Origin: Thiomicrorhabdus indica | Lineage (GTDB): Bacteria > Pseudomonadota > Gammaproteobacteria > Thiomicrospirales > Thiomicrospiraceae | Reading direction: 5' to 3' | Length of the DNA stretch: 64,000 nt | Assembly: GCF_004293625.1 (NCBI RefSeq) | Contig: NZ_CP033040.1 | Span: 1 to 64,000 of the forward strand | Shown here: positions 1-10,836 of the stretch, piece by piece | How the letters are laid out: the number at the start of each line of letters is the position of its first letter | Position numbering within the stretch: position 1 is the stretch's first letter | Position numbers and translations under genes: made by a program | Notes under the pieces: generated by a model | Database searches by the model: none | What the model saw: only the letters and a program-made list of their open reading frames with translations | What the model was told of the DNA's origin: nothing

Positions 1-1
1 A

Positions 2-10
2 TTATCCACA
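2..10 (+). promoter_or_regulatory. DnaA box upstream of dnaA
   Basis: TTATCCACA matches the DnaA box consensus TTATNCACA exactly and lies 90 bases before dnaA. It is probably the last box of an origin or of the dnaA autoregulatory region, most of which lies before the window. No second perfect box was found in bases 11-100. Confidence 0.75.
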
Positions 11-100
11 GGTATACTTTCCAAAGTTTTTATTAAATGAGACAGCACTCTTTTAAACTTCGAAAATCGAGTCGCTGCTCACCCTATTAGAGGTAAGATT

Positions 101-1468
101 TTGTCATCCTTGTGGTCTGAAATACTAAAAAGATTAGAGCAGGAATTGAATGAACAACAGTTTCATTCTTGGATTCTGCCTTTACGTGCCTATGAAAAAG
201 ACAATGTTATTCATTTGCAAGCGACCTCTAGCTTTATGCTTGACTGGGTGAAAAAGCACCATTTCGAACAGATTCAAGCAACTTTGCATCAAGTCGCACC
301 GACCAATACCCCTGAAATAATTCTAGAGATTGGCTCGTATGAACAGGAAACCATTACCGATAGCGAGCCAACCGTTCCTCAAGCTTTAAAATCAAAAAGC
401 AACAGTTCGCCCAAAGAAGCGCCCACTGAAAAGAAAATCAATCAAATTGAACATAATTTGAATACGAACTTTACCTTTGGAACCTTTGTAGAAGGTAAAG
501 CCAATCAACTTGCAGCCGCAGCAGCACGTCAAGTTGCGGAAAATCCAGGTGGCAGCTACAACCCATTATTTATTTATGGCGGTGTCGGCTTGGGTAAAAC
601 ACACTTAATGCACGCCATTGGTAATCAACTTTTAGCGGATAAACCCGATGCAAGAGTGGTGTATTTGCACTCCGAGCGCTTCGTTATGGACATGGTGAAC
701 GCCTTACGTCACAACAAAATTGATAAATTCAAGCAGTTCTATCGTTCGCTCGATGCACTGCTGATTGATGATATTCAGTTCTTTGCTAACAAAGAACAAT
801 CACAAGAAGAGTTTTTCCATACCTTCAACACGCTTCTAGAAGGAAACAAGCAGGTTATTCTAACCTCTGACCGTTTTCCAAAAGAAGTGGAAGGGCTTGA
901 AGATCGTCTAAAATCACGTTTTGGCTGGGGATTGACCATTGCCGTTGAACCGCCTGAATTTGAAATGCGTGTTGCCATCTTACTGAAGAAAGCCACAGAA
1001 TACGGCCTACTACTCTCAGATGAGGTCGCTTTCTTTGTTGCAAAACGTCTGCGAGGAAATGTGCGAGATTTAGAAGGCGCACTGAAACGAATTCGTGCCT
1101 ATGTGCAATTAACGCATGCGCCAATTACCGTTGACCTAGTCAAACAAGCATTGAAAGACCTTTTGGCGTTACAGCAAAAAATGGTAACTTTGGAGAACAT
1201 CCAAAAAACCGTTGCAGACTTTTACAAATTACGTGTAGCAGATTTATTATCTAAACGCCGCTCACGCAATATAGCACGCCCACGACAAATGGCCATGGCA
1301 ATTGCCAAAGAGTTAACCAATCACAGCTTGCCAGAAATTGGCGATGCATTTGGTGGGCGTGATCACACAACAGTGTTACATGCCATTCGTAAAATTAAAG
1401 AATTACGTGAATCAGACCATCATCTTGATGAAGAATTTAACAGCCTGATTCGCATTATCACAAATTAA
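101..1468 (+). CDS. dnaA: Chromosomal replication initiator DnaA
   Basis: DnaA binds origin boxes and opens the duplex in an ATP-dependent step. The 455-residue protein has the normal length and domain order: an N-terminal interaction domain opening with [14 protein letters not shown], a variable acidic/Ser linker (about 80-115), an AAA+ core and a DNA-binding domain. Walker A is GGVGLGKT at 160-167 and Walker B is LLIDD, ending at 224. The DnaA signature helix GGRDHTTV is at 418-425. The start is TTG, chosen because AGAGGT stands just upstream and the protein then begins at the usual family position. dnaN follows after 22 bases, so the two are probably co-transcribed. Confidence 0.98.
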   Translation: MSSLWSEILKRLEQELNEQQFHSWILPLRAYEKDNVIHLQATSSFMLDWVKKHHFEQIQATLHQVAPTNTPEIILEIGSYEQETITDSEPTVPQALKSKSNSSPKEAPTEKKINQIEHNLNTNFTFGTFVEGKANQLAAAAARQVAENPGGSYNPLFIYGGVGLGKTHLMHAIGNQLLADKPDARVVYLHSERFVMDMVNALRHNKIDKFKQFYRSLDALLIDDIQFFANKEQSQEEFFHTFNTLLEGNKQVILTSDRFPKEVEGLEDRLKSRFGWGLTIAVEPPEFEMRVAILLKKATEYGLLLSDEVAFFVAKRLRGNVRDLEGALKRIRAYVQLTHAPITVDLVKQALKDLLALQQKMVTLENIQKTVADFYKLRVADLLSKRRSRNIARPRQMAMAIAKELTNHSLPEIGDAFGGRDHTTVLHAIRKIKELRESDHHLDEEFNSLIRIITN

Positions 1469-1490
1469 GTCAACGATTAAGGATAGAGAC

Positions 1491-2600
1491 ATGAAAATCT
1501 CAATCACTCGAGAAAACTTACTGAAAGTTTTACAAACTGTCGGAGGCGTTGTTGAAAAGCGCCAAACCATGCCGATTCTAGGAAACTTGTTATTTCAGGT
1601 GTCAAACCAAATCTTGATCGTGACAGCTTCCGATTTAGAAATTGAAACCCGTGCACAAACCCAGCTGGAATCCTCAGATACTGAGCAATTCTCAATTACT
1701 CTACCAGCCTTAAAGCTCATCAATATTGTGCGCTCGTTACCAGATGGGTTGACCATTAACATGGACTTCGGCCAAGACCGCTGTAACCTCACCGCTGGAC
1801 GTTCGAAATTTAAACTTTCAACCTTGGATGCAGAAGGTTTTCCAACATTGGATTTAAGCCAAACCGACATTAGCTTTGAACTGCCACAAAAACGCTTGAA
1901 ACAGCTGATGCAACACTCGAGCTTTGCTATGGCAAGCCAAGATGTGCGTTTTTATCTAAACGGAATGCTATTCGATATCAGCAAAAACCAATTTCGAGTG
2001 GTTGCAACCGACGGTCATCGACTGTCTACCTGTTTTACCGAAGTAGAATTAGAAAATGTCACCGAAACTCAAGCAATTTTGCCACGTAAAGGCGTTCTAG
2101 AACTCGCAAAATTGGTTCAAGACAGTGATGATTCTCTAGAATTTTCGTTGGCAAAAAACTATTTAATGGTTCGTGTAGATACCACTTTATTCACCTGTAA
2201 ACTGGTTGACGGTCGCTTCCCTGATTATCGTCGAGTCATTCCGGAAAATAACGACCAACTGGTTCAAACTGACCGTGAATTGCTAAAGAGCTTGTTGCAA
2301 AGAGCATCCATTCTTTCGAATGACAAATACAAAGGAATTCGTGTAACACTTGGCAACAACCTGCTAGCGGTTAACGCAACAAACAGCGAAAAAGATGAAT
2401 CACACGAAGATATGGCGATTGATTATGCCGGTGCGGAAATGGAAATTGGTTTCAACGTAGGCTACATCCTAGATGTTCTAAACACCATGGCCGATGACTG
2501 TGTCGTTTTAAAATTCAAAGATGCCAACAGCAGTTGCTTAATCAGTGCCGAATCCGACGGTTGTGCTTGCCAGCACGTTATCATGCCGATGCGTCTATAG
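1491..2600 (+). CDS. dnaN: DNA polymerase III beta sliding clamp
   Basis: The beta clamp encircles DNA and tethers polymerase III. The 369-residue product matches the usual length of about 366. It begins MKISITRENLLKVLQ, carries the three-fold repeated clamp domains (VVATDGHRLS lies in the middle of the protein), and ends in MPMRL, the conserved C-terminus that forms part of the clamp's partner-binding pocket. It lies 22 bases after dnaA. A strong intrinsic terminator follows at once, so the dnaA-dnaN unit appears closed here and is not continuous with recF. Confidence 0.98.
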   Translation: MKISITRENLLKVLQTVGGVVEKRQTMPILGNLLFQVSNQILIVTASDLEIETRAQTQLESSDTEQFSITLPALKLINIVRSLPDGLTINMDFGQDRCNLTAGRSKFKLSTLDAEGFPTLDLSQTDISFELPQKRLKQLMQHSSFAMASQDVRFYLNGMLFDISKNQFRVVATDGHRLSTCFTEVELENVTETQAILPRKGVLELAKLVQDSDDSLEFSLAKNYLMVRVDTTLFTCKLVDGRFPDYRRVIPENNDQLVQTDRELLKSLLQRASILSNDKYKGIRVTLGNNLLAVNATNSEKDESHEDMAIDYAGAEMEIGFNVGYILDVLNTMADDCVVLKFKDANSSCLISAESDGCACQHVIMPMRL

Positions 2601-2610
2601 TTTCATTCTA

Positions 2611-2639
2611 AAAAAGGCACCAGAATGTGGTGCCTTTTT
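2611..2639 (+). terminator. Rho-independent terminator after dnaN
   Basis: A 12-bp perfect stem (AAAAAGGCACCA pairing with TGGTGCCTTTTT) with a GAATG loop and a terminal T-run lies 10 bases after the dnaN stop. The A-run on the left arm could make it work in both directions. Confidence 0.9.
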
Positions 2640-2678
2640 CCAAAGACCAACAAGCCTATATTTCGATACGCCTTAAGC

Positions 2679-2684
2679 TATAAT
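2679..2684 (+). promoter_or_regulatory. Possible -10 element for the CDF transporter-recF unit
   Basis: TATAAT lies about 40 bases before the transporter start and just after the dnaN terminator, where a new promoter is needed. No good -35 is visible at 16-18 bp, so an activator or a weak promoter is possible. Confidence 0.4.
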
Positions 2685-2721
2685 CTACTCGAACGATAAA
2701 TATTCTTATTTGGGAATGATT

Positions 2722-3684
2722 ATGGATAACCAGAAATTGATTCGCATAGCAACCTATGCTTCCGTTAGCACCGCTATGATTTTGGTCGCAATCAAGCTTA
2801 CCGCTTGGATTCGCAGTGACTCGGTCAGTATTCTGGCTTCGTTGCTTGATTCTACTTTAGATATTGCCGCCTCTTTAATGATTGCTTTTGCCGTATACAT
2901 TGCTCAAATTCCTGCGGATGAGGAGCACAGATTCGGGCATGGAAAAGCCGAGCCGCTAGCGGCCATGGCGCAAAGTATTTTCATAGCCGGCTCAGCAGTT
3001 TATCTCGTCATCTACTCAATAGAACGGATATTTGCCCCGCAAGCAATTACTCATGCTGACACCATTATTCACTATATGATTTTTAGCTTAATACTCACAT
3101 TAGTGCTTATCACTTTTCAGCGTTATGTGATTGCTAAAACTCAATCCACAGCCATTCGTGCCGACTCGTTACATTACCTAAGCGATGTTTTCGCCAATAT
3201 TTTGGTGATTGTTAGTTTATGGCTTAGCCACGTCAACTGGGTAGATCCTGTACTGGCATTATTGATAGCACTATGGATTCTTCACAGCGCAGCATCTATT
3301 GCTCGCGATGCTAGCCACCAACTGCTGGATCACGAATTACCTGAAACCGAGCGTCAGAAAATGGTAAATATCATCCTCAAGCACCCTGATGTTAGAGGGG
3401 TGAACGATCTTCGAACTTATCAATCAGGTCCGAATAAATTTATGCAATGTGATTTGGAACTGGATGACTTTCTCACACTCAGAGCCAGCCACTCCATTAC
3501 CGAAGAAGTCACTCAACAACTAAAATCGCAATTTTCGGACTTAGACGTTATGATTCACCAAGAGCCCGTGAGCTTGCAAGGTGACCCTGAACATCACACA
3601 TGGGGAGCAGAATCTAACAATAAGTTGCAAAAGCACTTAGCCAAAACAACTGAAAACTCATCTCTCAACAGAGCCAGTAAATAG
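2722..3684 (+). CDS. Cation diffusion facilitator (FieF-like) metal efflux transporter
   Basis: A CDF antiporter that exports divalent cations (Zn/Fe/Cd class) across the inner membrane in exchange for protons. Family marks include the TM2 metal site in LLDSTLDIAAS, the loop HRFGHGKAEPLAAM, and the TM5 site HYLSDVFANI. A soluble C-terminal domain contains VRGVNDLRTYQSG. The reading frame is open from a TTG at 2710, but ATG 2722 is better placed after the GGGA element and gives MDNQKLIRIATYAS, the usual FieF start (320 residues). Only 8 bases separate it from recF, so they are probably co-transcribed. Metal specificity cannot be settled from sequence. Confidence 0.92.
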   Translation: MDNQKLIRIATYASVSTAMILVAIKLTAWIRSDSVSILASLLDSTLDIAASLMIAFAVYIAQIPADEEHRFGHGKAEPLAAMAQSIFIAGSAVYLVIYSIERIFAPQAITHADTIIHYMIFSLILTLVLITFQRYVIAKTQSTAIRADSLHYLSDVFANILVIVSLWLSHVNWVDPVLALLIALWILHSAASIARDASHQLLDHELPETERQKMVNIILKHPDVRGVNDLRTYQSGPNKFMQCDLELDDFLTLRASHSITEEVTQQLKSQFSDLDVMIHQEPVSLQGDPEHHTWGAESNNKLQKHLAKTTENSSLNRASK

Positions 3685-3692
3685 ACACCTTC

Positions 3693-4805
3693 ATGACGCA
3701 AATTGTCAAAATTCAATTACATAGTTTTCGCAATATTACCCAAGCGAACTGCCAACTTGCATCTGGCCTCAACTTATTTATTGGCGATAATGCCGCTGGC
3801 AAAACTTCACTGATCGAATCGCTTTGGCTTTTAGCCACCGGACGCTCTTTTCGCAGTAGCAAAATCAAAGATTTGATTCAAATAGACCAGAGTCAAACAA
3901 CTGTATTTTTAGAAATCCAAAATTCAAAACATCAACATCGTCTTGCCGTTCAAAAATCTGCTGACAGCACAACTTTACGGTTAGATGGGGCGAACTTAAA
4001 AAGCCAAGCACAACTGGCAACCTATTTACCCGTTCAGCTGCTCACACCTGAAAGTCATAAATTACTCGAGGAAGGGCCTAAAGCAAGACGGAGCTTTATG
4101 GACTGGGGCTGCTTCCATCAAAACCCAGCATTTATCGACAACTGGCGTATTTTTCAGCGCAGTTTAAAACAGCGTAACTCGGCACTAAAAAAACGAATGC
4201 CTGCCAAAATGGTACAAATTTGGGATACTCAGTTCATTGAATCCGCATTAAAGATCGATCAAATGCGTCAAGACTATTTGCAAAAACTCGCACCACACCT
4301 GCAAAACTTTTGCCAAAATTTAATGCCCGAGCTTGAAGCGGATGTAGGCTGTCATTACCGAGCAGGCTGGCCTCAAGCGACCGAAAATCTAGAACAGCTC
4401 ATGCATGAAAACCTGCTAAAAGACCAACAACTTGGACACACACAGTATGGCGCTCATCGTGCGGATATTCGCTTTAAATTTGCCGGCCGAGAAGCCTTGC
4501 AAATGCTTTCTCGTGGACAACAGAAACTGTTTGTTTGCGCACTACTTTTAGCTCAAGCGAAATTACATGAAGAGATTTGTGGCGAAGCAGTCATTATGCT
4601 CATTGATGACTTACCCGCTGAATTGGATGAATTCCATCGTCGAAAATTATTAGAGCTTTTGCAATCACTGGGAATCCAGCATTTTATCACCAGTACTGCC
4701 GAGAACTTAATTCCCATTTTGTCGCCAAAAACTTCGCAGATTTGGCGAATTGAACATGGAAACTTCAGCCCAATAGTGCTTGGATCAACTTCCATTGATT
4801 ATTGA
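3693..4805 (+). CDS. recF: DNA replication and repair protein RecF
   Basis: RecF is an SMC-like ATPase that loads RecA at single-strand gaps with RecO and RecR. The 370-residue protein has Walker A GDNAAGKT at 31-38, a signature LSRGQQK at 272-278 and Walker B MLIDD ending at 306. The length is close to the family norm of about 360. It starts 8 bases after the metal transporter, an arrangement that suggests translational coupling to a functionally unrelated gene. gyrB follows after 215 bases with its own promoter elements. Confidence 0.97.
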   Translation: MTQIVKIQLHSFRNITQANCQLASGLNLFIGDNAAGKTSLIESLWLLATGRSFRSSKIKDLIQIDQSQTTVFLEIQNSKHQHRLAVQKSADSTTLRLDGANLKSQAQLATYLPVQLLTPESHKLLEEGPKARRSFMDWGCFHQNPAFIDNWRIFQRSLKQRNSALKKRMPAKMVQIWDTQFIESALKIDQMRQDYLQKLAPHLQNFCQNLMPELEADVGCHYRAGWPQATENLEQLMHENLLKDQQLGHTQYGAHRADIRFKFAGREALQMLSRGQQKLFVCALLLAQAKLHEEICGEAVIMLIDDLPAELDEFHRRKLLELLQSLGIQHFITSTAENLIPILSPKTSQIWRIEHGNFSPIVLGSTSIDY

Positions 4806-4812
4806 GTTTTTA

Positions 4813-4822
4813 ACCGGCCGGT
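4813..4822. repeat. ACCGGCCGGT palindrome, recF-gyrB spacer copy 1
   Basis: Exact copy 8 bases after the recF stop. Together with the copy at 4988 it brackets the gyrB promoter region. Confidence 0.95.
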
Positions 4823-4932
4823 ATTCTTTCTAAAAACCACCGGAACGACACCCTTCAGAAAAAACCTTGTAACACTTTGTTTTTAAAAGGAAATTTATAC
4901 CAACTTTCCTGCCTGCGAACCCAATCAATTTG

Positions 4933-4941
4933 TGGTAAAAT
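4933..4941 (+). promoter_or_regulatory. Extended -10 promoter element for gyrB
   Basis: TGGTAAAAT fits an extended -10 (TGnTAnnnT) about 80 bases before gyrB. No convincing -35 is seen, as is usual for extended -10 promoters. Confidence 0.5.
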
Positions 4942-4987
4942 CTAGCGACATTTTTGTGTATGAAAAACAATGTTTTATCGTTCATTT

Positions 4988-4997
4988 ACCGGCCGGT
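4988..4997. repeat. ACCGGCCGGT palindrome, recF-gyrB spacer copy 2
   Basis: Exact copy 23 bases before the gyrB start codon, within the likely 5' leader of the mRNA. Confidence 0.95.
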
Positions 4998-5008
4998 AAT
5001 CCTTATAA

Positions 5009-7453
<2,445 letters not shown>

Positions 7454-7651
7454 TTTCAGAGAAAATTTCAACGACTTATGCAAATTCAGACAACCGTTGT
7501 CACAAACATTTAATTTTGAAAAATCAGCGGTTTTAGTTTCTAATACCCTGCATTAGTCTAAAGCTATAAATATATTAGTAAAAAGCGAAACCTAACCGGC
7601 CGGTTCAAATCGGCCGAATTACCTGGGTTTCACATTAATTAGGAGACAGTT
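7454..7651 (+). other. gyrB-prk spacer and prk leader
   Basis: This 198-base spacer holds no ORF with family marks. It contains an AT-rich tract (7561-7585, with TATAAA/TATATT) that could supply a -10, then ACCGGCCGGT followed five bases later by the smaller palindrome TCGGCCGA (7610-7617). Their CGGCCG cores can pair across the spacer to form a hairpin in the prk leader. A strong ribosome-binding site AGGAGA is at 7641-7646. No terminator is seen after gyrB. Confidence 0.5.
7595..7604. repeat. ACCGGCCGGT palindrome, prk leader
   Basis: Exact copy 47 bases before prk, adjacent to TCGGCCGA, with which it shares the CGGCCG core. Confidence 0.95.
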
Positions 7652-8593
7652 ATGTCAGTAGAACATCCAATTGTTACGGTTACAGGTTCATCAGGTGCCG
7701 GTACTTCTTTCGTTAAACGTGCAGTCGAAAAAATCTTTGATCGCGAAAGCTTAAACGTTGCAATCATCGAAGGTGACAGCTACCACAAATACCCACGTAT
7801 GGAAATGCGTGAAAAAGTTGCGGAATCCAAAGCAAATGGTGGTCCAGTACTGACTCACTTCTCTGAACAAGCGAACTTATTCAACGAACTTGAAGCACTT
7901 TTTAAAGAGTATAAAGAAACGGCAACTGGTAAACGTCGTTACTACATCCACTCTGACGAAGAAGCTGCAGAGCACAATGCTCGCCTAGGTACAAACCTAG
8001 AACCAGGTGAGTTCACGCCTTGGGAAGATATTCCAGAAGGAACTGACGTTCTATTCTACGAAGGTCTACACGGAATGGTAAAACGTAAAGACCACGGTCC
8101 TGAAGAAGGCATGCATGATGTCTCTCAATACGTTGACCTAGGAATTGGTGTTGCACCATCGATTAACATCGAATGGATGCAAAAAATCTACCGTGATACG
8201 TCTGAGCGTCCATATTCAGTCGACCAAGTACGTGATGTAATCCTTGAGCGTATGCCTGACTACATCGAAACGATCGTGCCTCAATTCCACCGTACACACA
8301 TCAACTTCCACCGTGTACCGTTAATTGATACGTCTGATCCATTCTCAACGATGTCTCCAGATGCACCAATGGGACCAGCGCCAGAAGATTCATTGATTAT
8401 CTGTCACGTTCGTCACCAAGACATCGATCTAGAAGCGGTCAAGAACGAAATTCCAGGCGCTTTCCTACAAAACGATGAAACTTTGGTTTGTAATGGTTCG
8501 CACATGGTTCAAGCAATGGACCTAATGATGACACCAATCATCCAAAACCTAATCGCTAAAAAGCGCGCTGCAATGGCAGCTCTAGAAGGCTAA
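7652..8593 (+). CDS. prkB: Phosphoribulokinase (PrkB type)
   Basis: Phosphorylates ribulose 5-phosphate with ATP to give ribulose 1,5-bisphosphate, the RuBisCO substrate in the Calvin cycle. The 313-residue length fits the bacterial PrkB class. The P-loop is GSSGAGTS at 12-19, followed by the acidic active-site strand IIEGDSYHKYPR; FYEGLHGMV and RTHINFHRVPLIDTSDPF are further family blocks. It has a strong AGGAGA site and its own terminator, consistent with high expression as a single gene. No other Calvin-cycle gene is present in the window, so prk is unlinked to RuBisCO here. Confidence 0.97.
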   Translation: MSVEHPIVTVTGSSGAGTSFVKRAVEKIFDRESLNVAIIEGDSYHKYPRMEMREKVAESKANGGPVLTHFSEQANLFNELEALFKEYKETATGKRRYYIHSDEEAAEHNARLGTNLEPGEFTPWEDIPEGTDVLFYEGLHGMVKRKDHGPEEGMHDVSQYVDLGIGVAPSINIEWMQKIYRDTSERPYSVDQVRDVILERMPDYIETIVPQFHRTHINFHRVPLIDTSDPFSTMSPDAPMGPAPEDSLIICHVRHQDIDLEAVKNEIPGAFLQNDETLVCNGSHMVQAMDLMMTPIIQNLIAKKRAAMAALEG

Positions 8594-8620
8594 TCAAAAG
8601 GTTATCTCCTTCTAAACTTT
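8594..8620 (+). other. prk 3' untranslated segment
   Basis: Short AT-rich spacer between the prk stop and the palindrome at 8621; no coding or structural signal seen. Confidence 0.3.
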
Positions 8621-8630
8621 ACCGGCCGGT
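8621..8630. repeat. ACCGGCCGGT palindrome, after prk
   Basis: Exact copy 27 bases after the prk stop and just before the terminator stem, from which it is distinct. Confidence 0.95.
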
Positions 8631-8649
8631 AACTTTTATCGGCTGGCAT

Positions 8650-8690
8650 AAAAAAGCCCCCGCAAGAATGATTTCTTCGGGGGCTTTTTT
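8650..8690. terminator. Bidirectional terminator between prk and metY
   Basis: Long stem AAAAAGCCCCCG pairing with CGGGGGCTTTTT, extended by AAGAA/TTCTT beyond one unpaired C. It has a T-run on one side and an A-run on the other and lies between the convergent prk and metY genes. Confidence 0.92.
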
Positions 8691-8715
8691 CATTCAGCAG
8701 TATTTCAGATAACGG

Positions 8716-9993
8716 TTAAATAGTGACCTTATCCAGAGCTTGCTCAATGTCGGCAATAATGTCATCAATATGCTCAATCCCAACCGACAAGCGAATCAAA
8801 TCTTCAGAAACTCCAGCCTTAGCTAACTCATCAGCATTTAATTGACGGTGTGTTGTGGTTGCAGGGTGACAAGCTAAAGACTTTGCATCACCGATATTCA
8901 CCAATCGTAGAATCATTTGTAACGCATCAATAAACTGTGCACCAGACTCACGACCACCTTTGACACCAAAACTTAAAATTCCAGAAGCCTTTCCACCGCA
9001 AATCTTCTGACAGATCTCATGATATTTATCGCTCTTCAAACCTGCATAATTTACCCAAGAAACTTTTGGATGCGCAAGCAGATACTCTGCAACTTTCAGC
9101 GTGTTCTCACAGTGACGCTCCATTCTTAACGCCAAGGTTTCTAAGCCTTGCATTAACTGAAATGCACTCTGAGCAGACAATGCGCCGCCAGTGTTTCGCA
9201 AAGGCACAACACGGCATCGAGCAACAAAAGCCGCAGCGCCAACATCTTTTGTGTAGCTAACACCATGATACGAAGGATCGGGTTCATTGAGCATCGGAAA
9301 ACGCTCTGCATTCGCCACCCAATCAAACTTACCAGAATCAACAACTGCACCGCCCATGGTCGTTCCATGTCCACCAATGTATTTGGTCAATGAATGGATT
9401 ACTATATCCGCTCCATGCTCAATTGGGCGGCACAGGTACGGCGATGCAACCGTATTATCAACCATCAATGGCACACCATGCTTGTGTGCAATTTCTGCCA
9501 ACTTTTGTAAATCAACCACATTACCAGCCGGATTACCAATTGACTCGCAGAAGATCGCTTTGGTATTCGCATCAATAGCCGCTTCAAACCCAGCATAGTC
9601 ATCTGACTTGACCATGCGAACTTCAATCCCTTGGCGTGGTAGTGTATGCGCAAATAAATTATAAGTACCACCATACAACTGGCTGGTACTCACAATGTTA
9701 TCGCCAACTTGTGCGATTGTTTGAATGGCATAAGTAATTGCAGTCATGCCTGTCGCCACAGCTAAGGCCGCAACACCACCTTCCATCGCTGCCACACGCT
9801 CTTCAAGCACCGCATTCGTCGGATTCATAATCCGAGAATAAATATTTCCTGCAACTTTTAAGTCAAAAAGATCCGCACCATGTTGCGTGTCATCAAAGGT
9901 ATAAGAGGTCGTTTGGTAAATCGGAACAGCCGCCGCCTTTGTGGTTGCTTCAGACTTATAGCCTGTATGCAGAGCCATAGATTCTAATTTCAT
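8716..9993 (-). CDS. metY: O-acetylhomoserine aminocarboxypropyltransferase (sulfhydrylase)
   Basis: A PLP enzyme of the Cys/Met metabolism family that makes homocysteine (or methionine) from O-acetylhomoserine and sulfide (or methanethiol). Marks are NIYSRIMNPTNAVLEER near the N-terminus, the PLP lysine in SLTKYIGGHGT (Lys204 from the chosen start), and the C-terminal SLACHPATTTHRQL. The 425-residue length fits MetY rather than the shorter MetB/MetC. The ORF is open 11 codons further, but ATG 9993 follows AAAGGACT and gives the normal start. A possible leader hairpin (CAAAACCT with AGGTTTTG, 10024-10046) lies upstream. Confidence 0.95.
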   Translation of the reverse strand: MKLESMALHTGYKSEATTKAAAVPIYQTTSYTFDDTQHGADLFDLKVAGNIYSRIMNPTNAVLEERVAAMEGGVAALAVATGMTAITYAIQTIAQVGDNIVSTSQLYGGTYNLFAHTLPRQGIEVRMVKSDDYAGFEAAIDANTKAIFCESIGNPAGNVVDLQKLAEIAHKHGVPLMVDNTVASPYLCRPIEHGADIVIHSLTKYIGGHGTTMGGAVVDSGKFDWVANAERFPMLNEPDPSYHGVSYTKDVGAAAFVARCRVVPLRNTGGALSAQSAFQLMQGLETLALRMERHCENTLKVAEYLLAHPKVSWVNYAGLKSDKYHEICQKICGGKASGILSFGVKGGRESGAQFIDALQMILRLVNIGDAKSLACHPATTTHRQLNADELAKAGVSEDLIRLSVGIEHIDDIIADIEQALDKVTI

Positions 9994-10023
9994 ATTCAGT
10001 CCTTTAATTGTTGCAGAAAATGC

Positions 10024-10046
10024 CAAAACCTATCCTAAAGGTTTTG
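10024..10046 (-). promoter_or_regulatory. Hairpin in the metY upstream region
   Basis: An 8-bp inverted repeat (CAAAACCT / AGGTTTTG, 7-base loop) lies about 30 bases before the metY ATG. It could be a leader structure or the weak end of the upstream lysE-type transcript. No known methionine riboswitch core was recognised. Confidence 0.35.
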
Positions 10047-10132
10047 AGATTCAGCAAGATAAAAATTTTTCATCTTCAGATGACAATTTCTCATAGTTCG
10101 AAACTTTTCAATCGTGATGCAACGTCAGACAT

Positions 10133-10759
10133 TTAAGATCGCTGCTCCATCATAGCCATCTTCACTCCGGTATAAAGTAAAGCGAACCCAGCTGTTTTAT
10201 TCACAAGATGAACCACCCAAGATTTTAATTGCTGCCGTGCCAAATGGGCACCCAACAATGCATAGCCGCTATAAACGAGAAGATCAGCAATAAAAACAGT
10301 CGCCCCCATTAACATCAATTGTGTAAATATGGAGTCATTTGGATCAATAAATTGCGGTAACAAAGCTGTGAAATACATTAACGCCTTTGGATTAGAGATC
10401 TGAATCGCCAAACCTTGGCTAAATAATTTTCGACTTTGCTGAGAAGTTTTCATCCCCCCTAAACGCAGATTCGACCCTTTAGCGAATAAAGCCATGGCTC
10501 CCAAATACACTAAAAAAGCGACCCCCAACCATTTAATGATTTCGAATAAAGTGTGCGAAGCTAAGATTAATGTGGCAATACCGGTTGCCGATAAGAGAAA
10601 AAAGAAGGCATCTCCGCTAGCAATTCCCAGAACGCCTAACCCCGCCCGTTTGGATTGCAAGGCAGCCCCCTGCGAAGCAGCAACCATTGCCGACGGTCCA
10701 GGAACCATAATCAACAATACTGTGGTCACAAAAAACAGACTATAAATCTCAAAACTCAT
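10133..10759 (-). CDS. LysE/RhtB family amino-acid exporter
   Basis: A 208-residue, very hydrophobic inner-membrane protein with about six membrane segments. It has the LysE/RhtB N-terminal block (LLIMVPGPSAMVAASQGA) and the following GLGVLGIASGDAFFF. The IQISNPKALMYFTALLPQFID block is the family's central conserved stretch. Members export amino acids such as homoserine, threonine or lysine. Its position upstream of metY on the same strand might fit homoserine-pathway overflow, but this is inference; the substrate cannot be read from the sequence. Confidence 0.88.
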   Translation of the reverse strand: MSFEIYSLFFVTTVLLIMVPGPSAMVAASQGAALQSKRAGLGVLGIASGDAFFFLLSATGIATLILASHTLFEIIKWLGVAFLVYLGAMALFAKGSNLRLGGMKTSQQSRKLFSQGLAIQISNPKALMYFTALLPQFIDPNDSIFTQLMLMGATVFIADLLVYSGYALLGAHLARQQLKSWVVHLVNKTAGFALLYTGVKMAMMEQRS

Positions 10760-10804
10760 TTACTACTCTTCTAACCTCTCTCAAAAAAGCTCGACGCATT
10801 TTAG

Positions 10805-10831
10805 GGAACCTCTGATCGAATCAGAGATTCC
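10805..10831 (-). terminator. Hairpin after the DUF389 gene
   Basis: Inverted repeat with CTCTGAT and ATCAGAG arms around CGA, extended by GGAA/TTCC past one mismatch. It begins 6 bases after the DUF389 stop. The T-run expected on the minus strand is missing, so it may be a 3'-end stabiliser rather than a terminator. Confidence 0.45.
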
Positions 10832-10836
10832 TTAAC

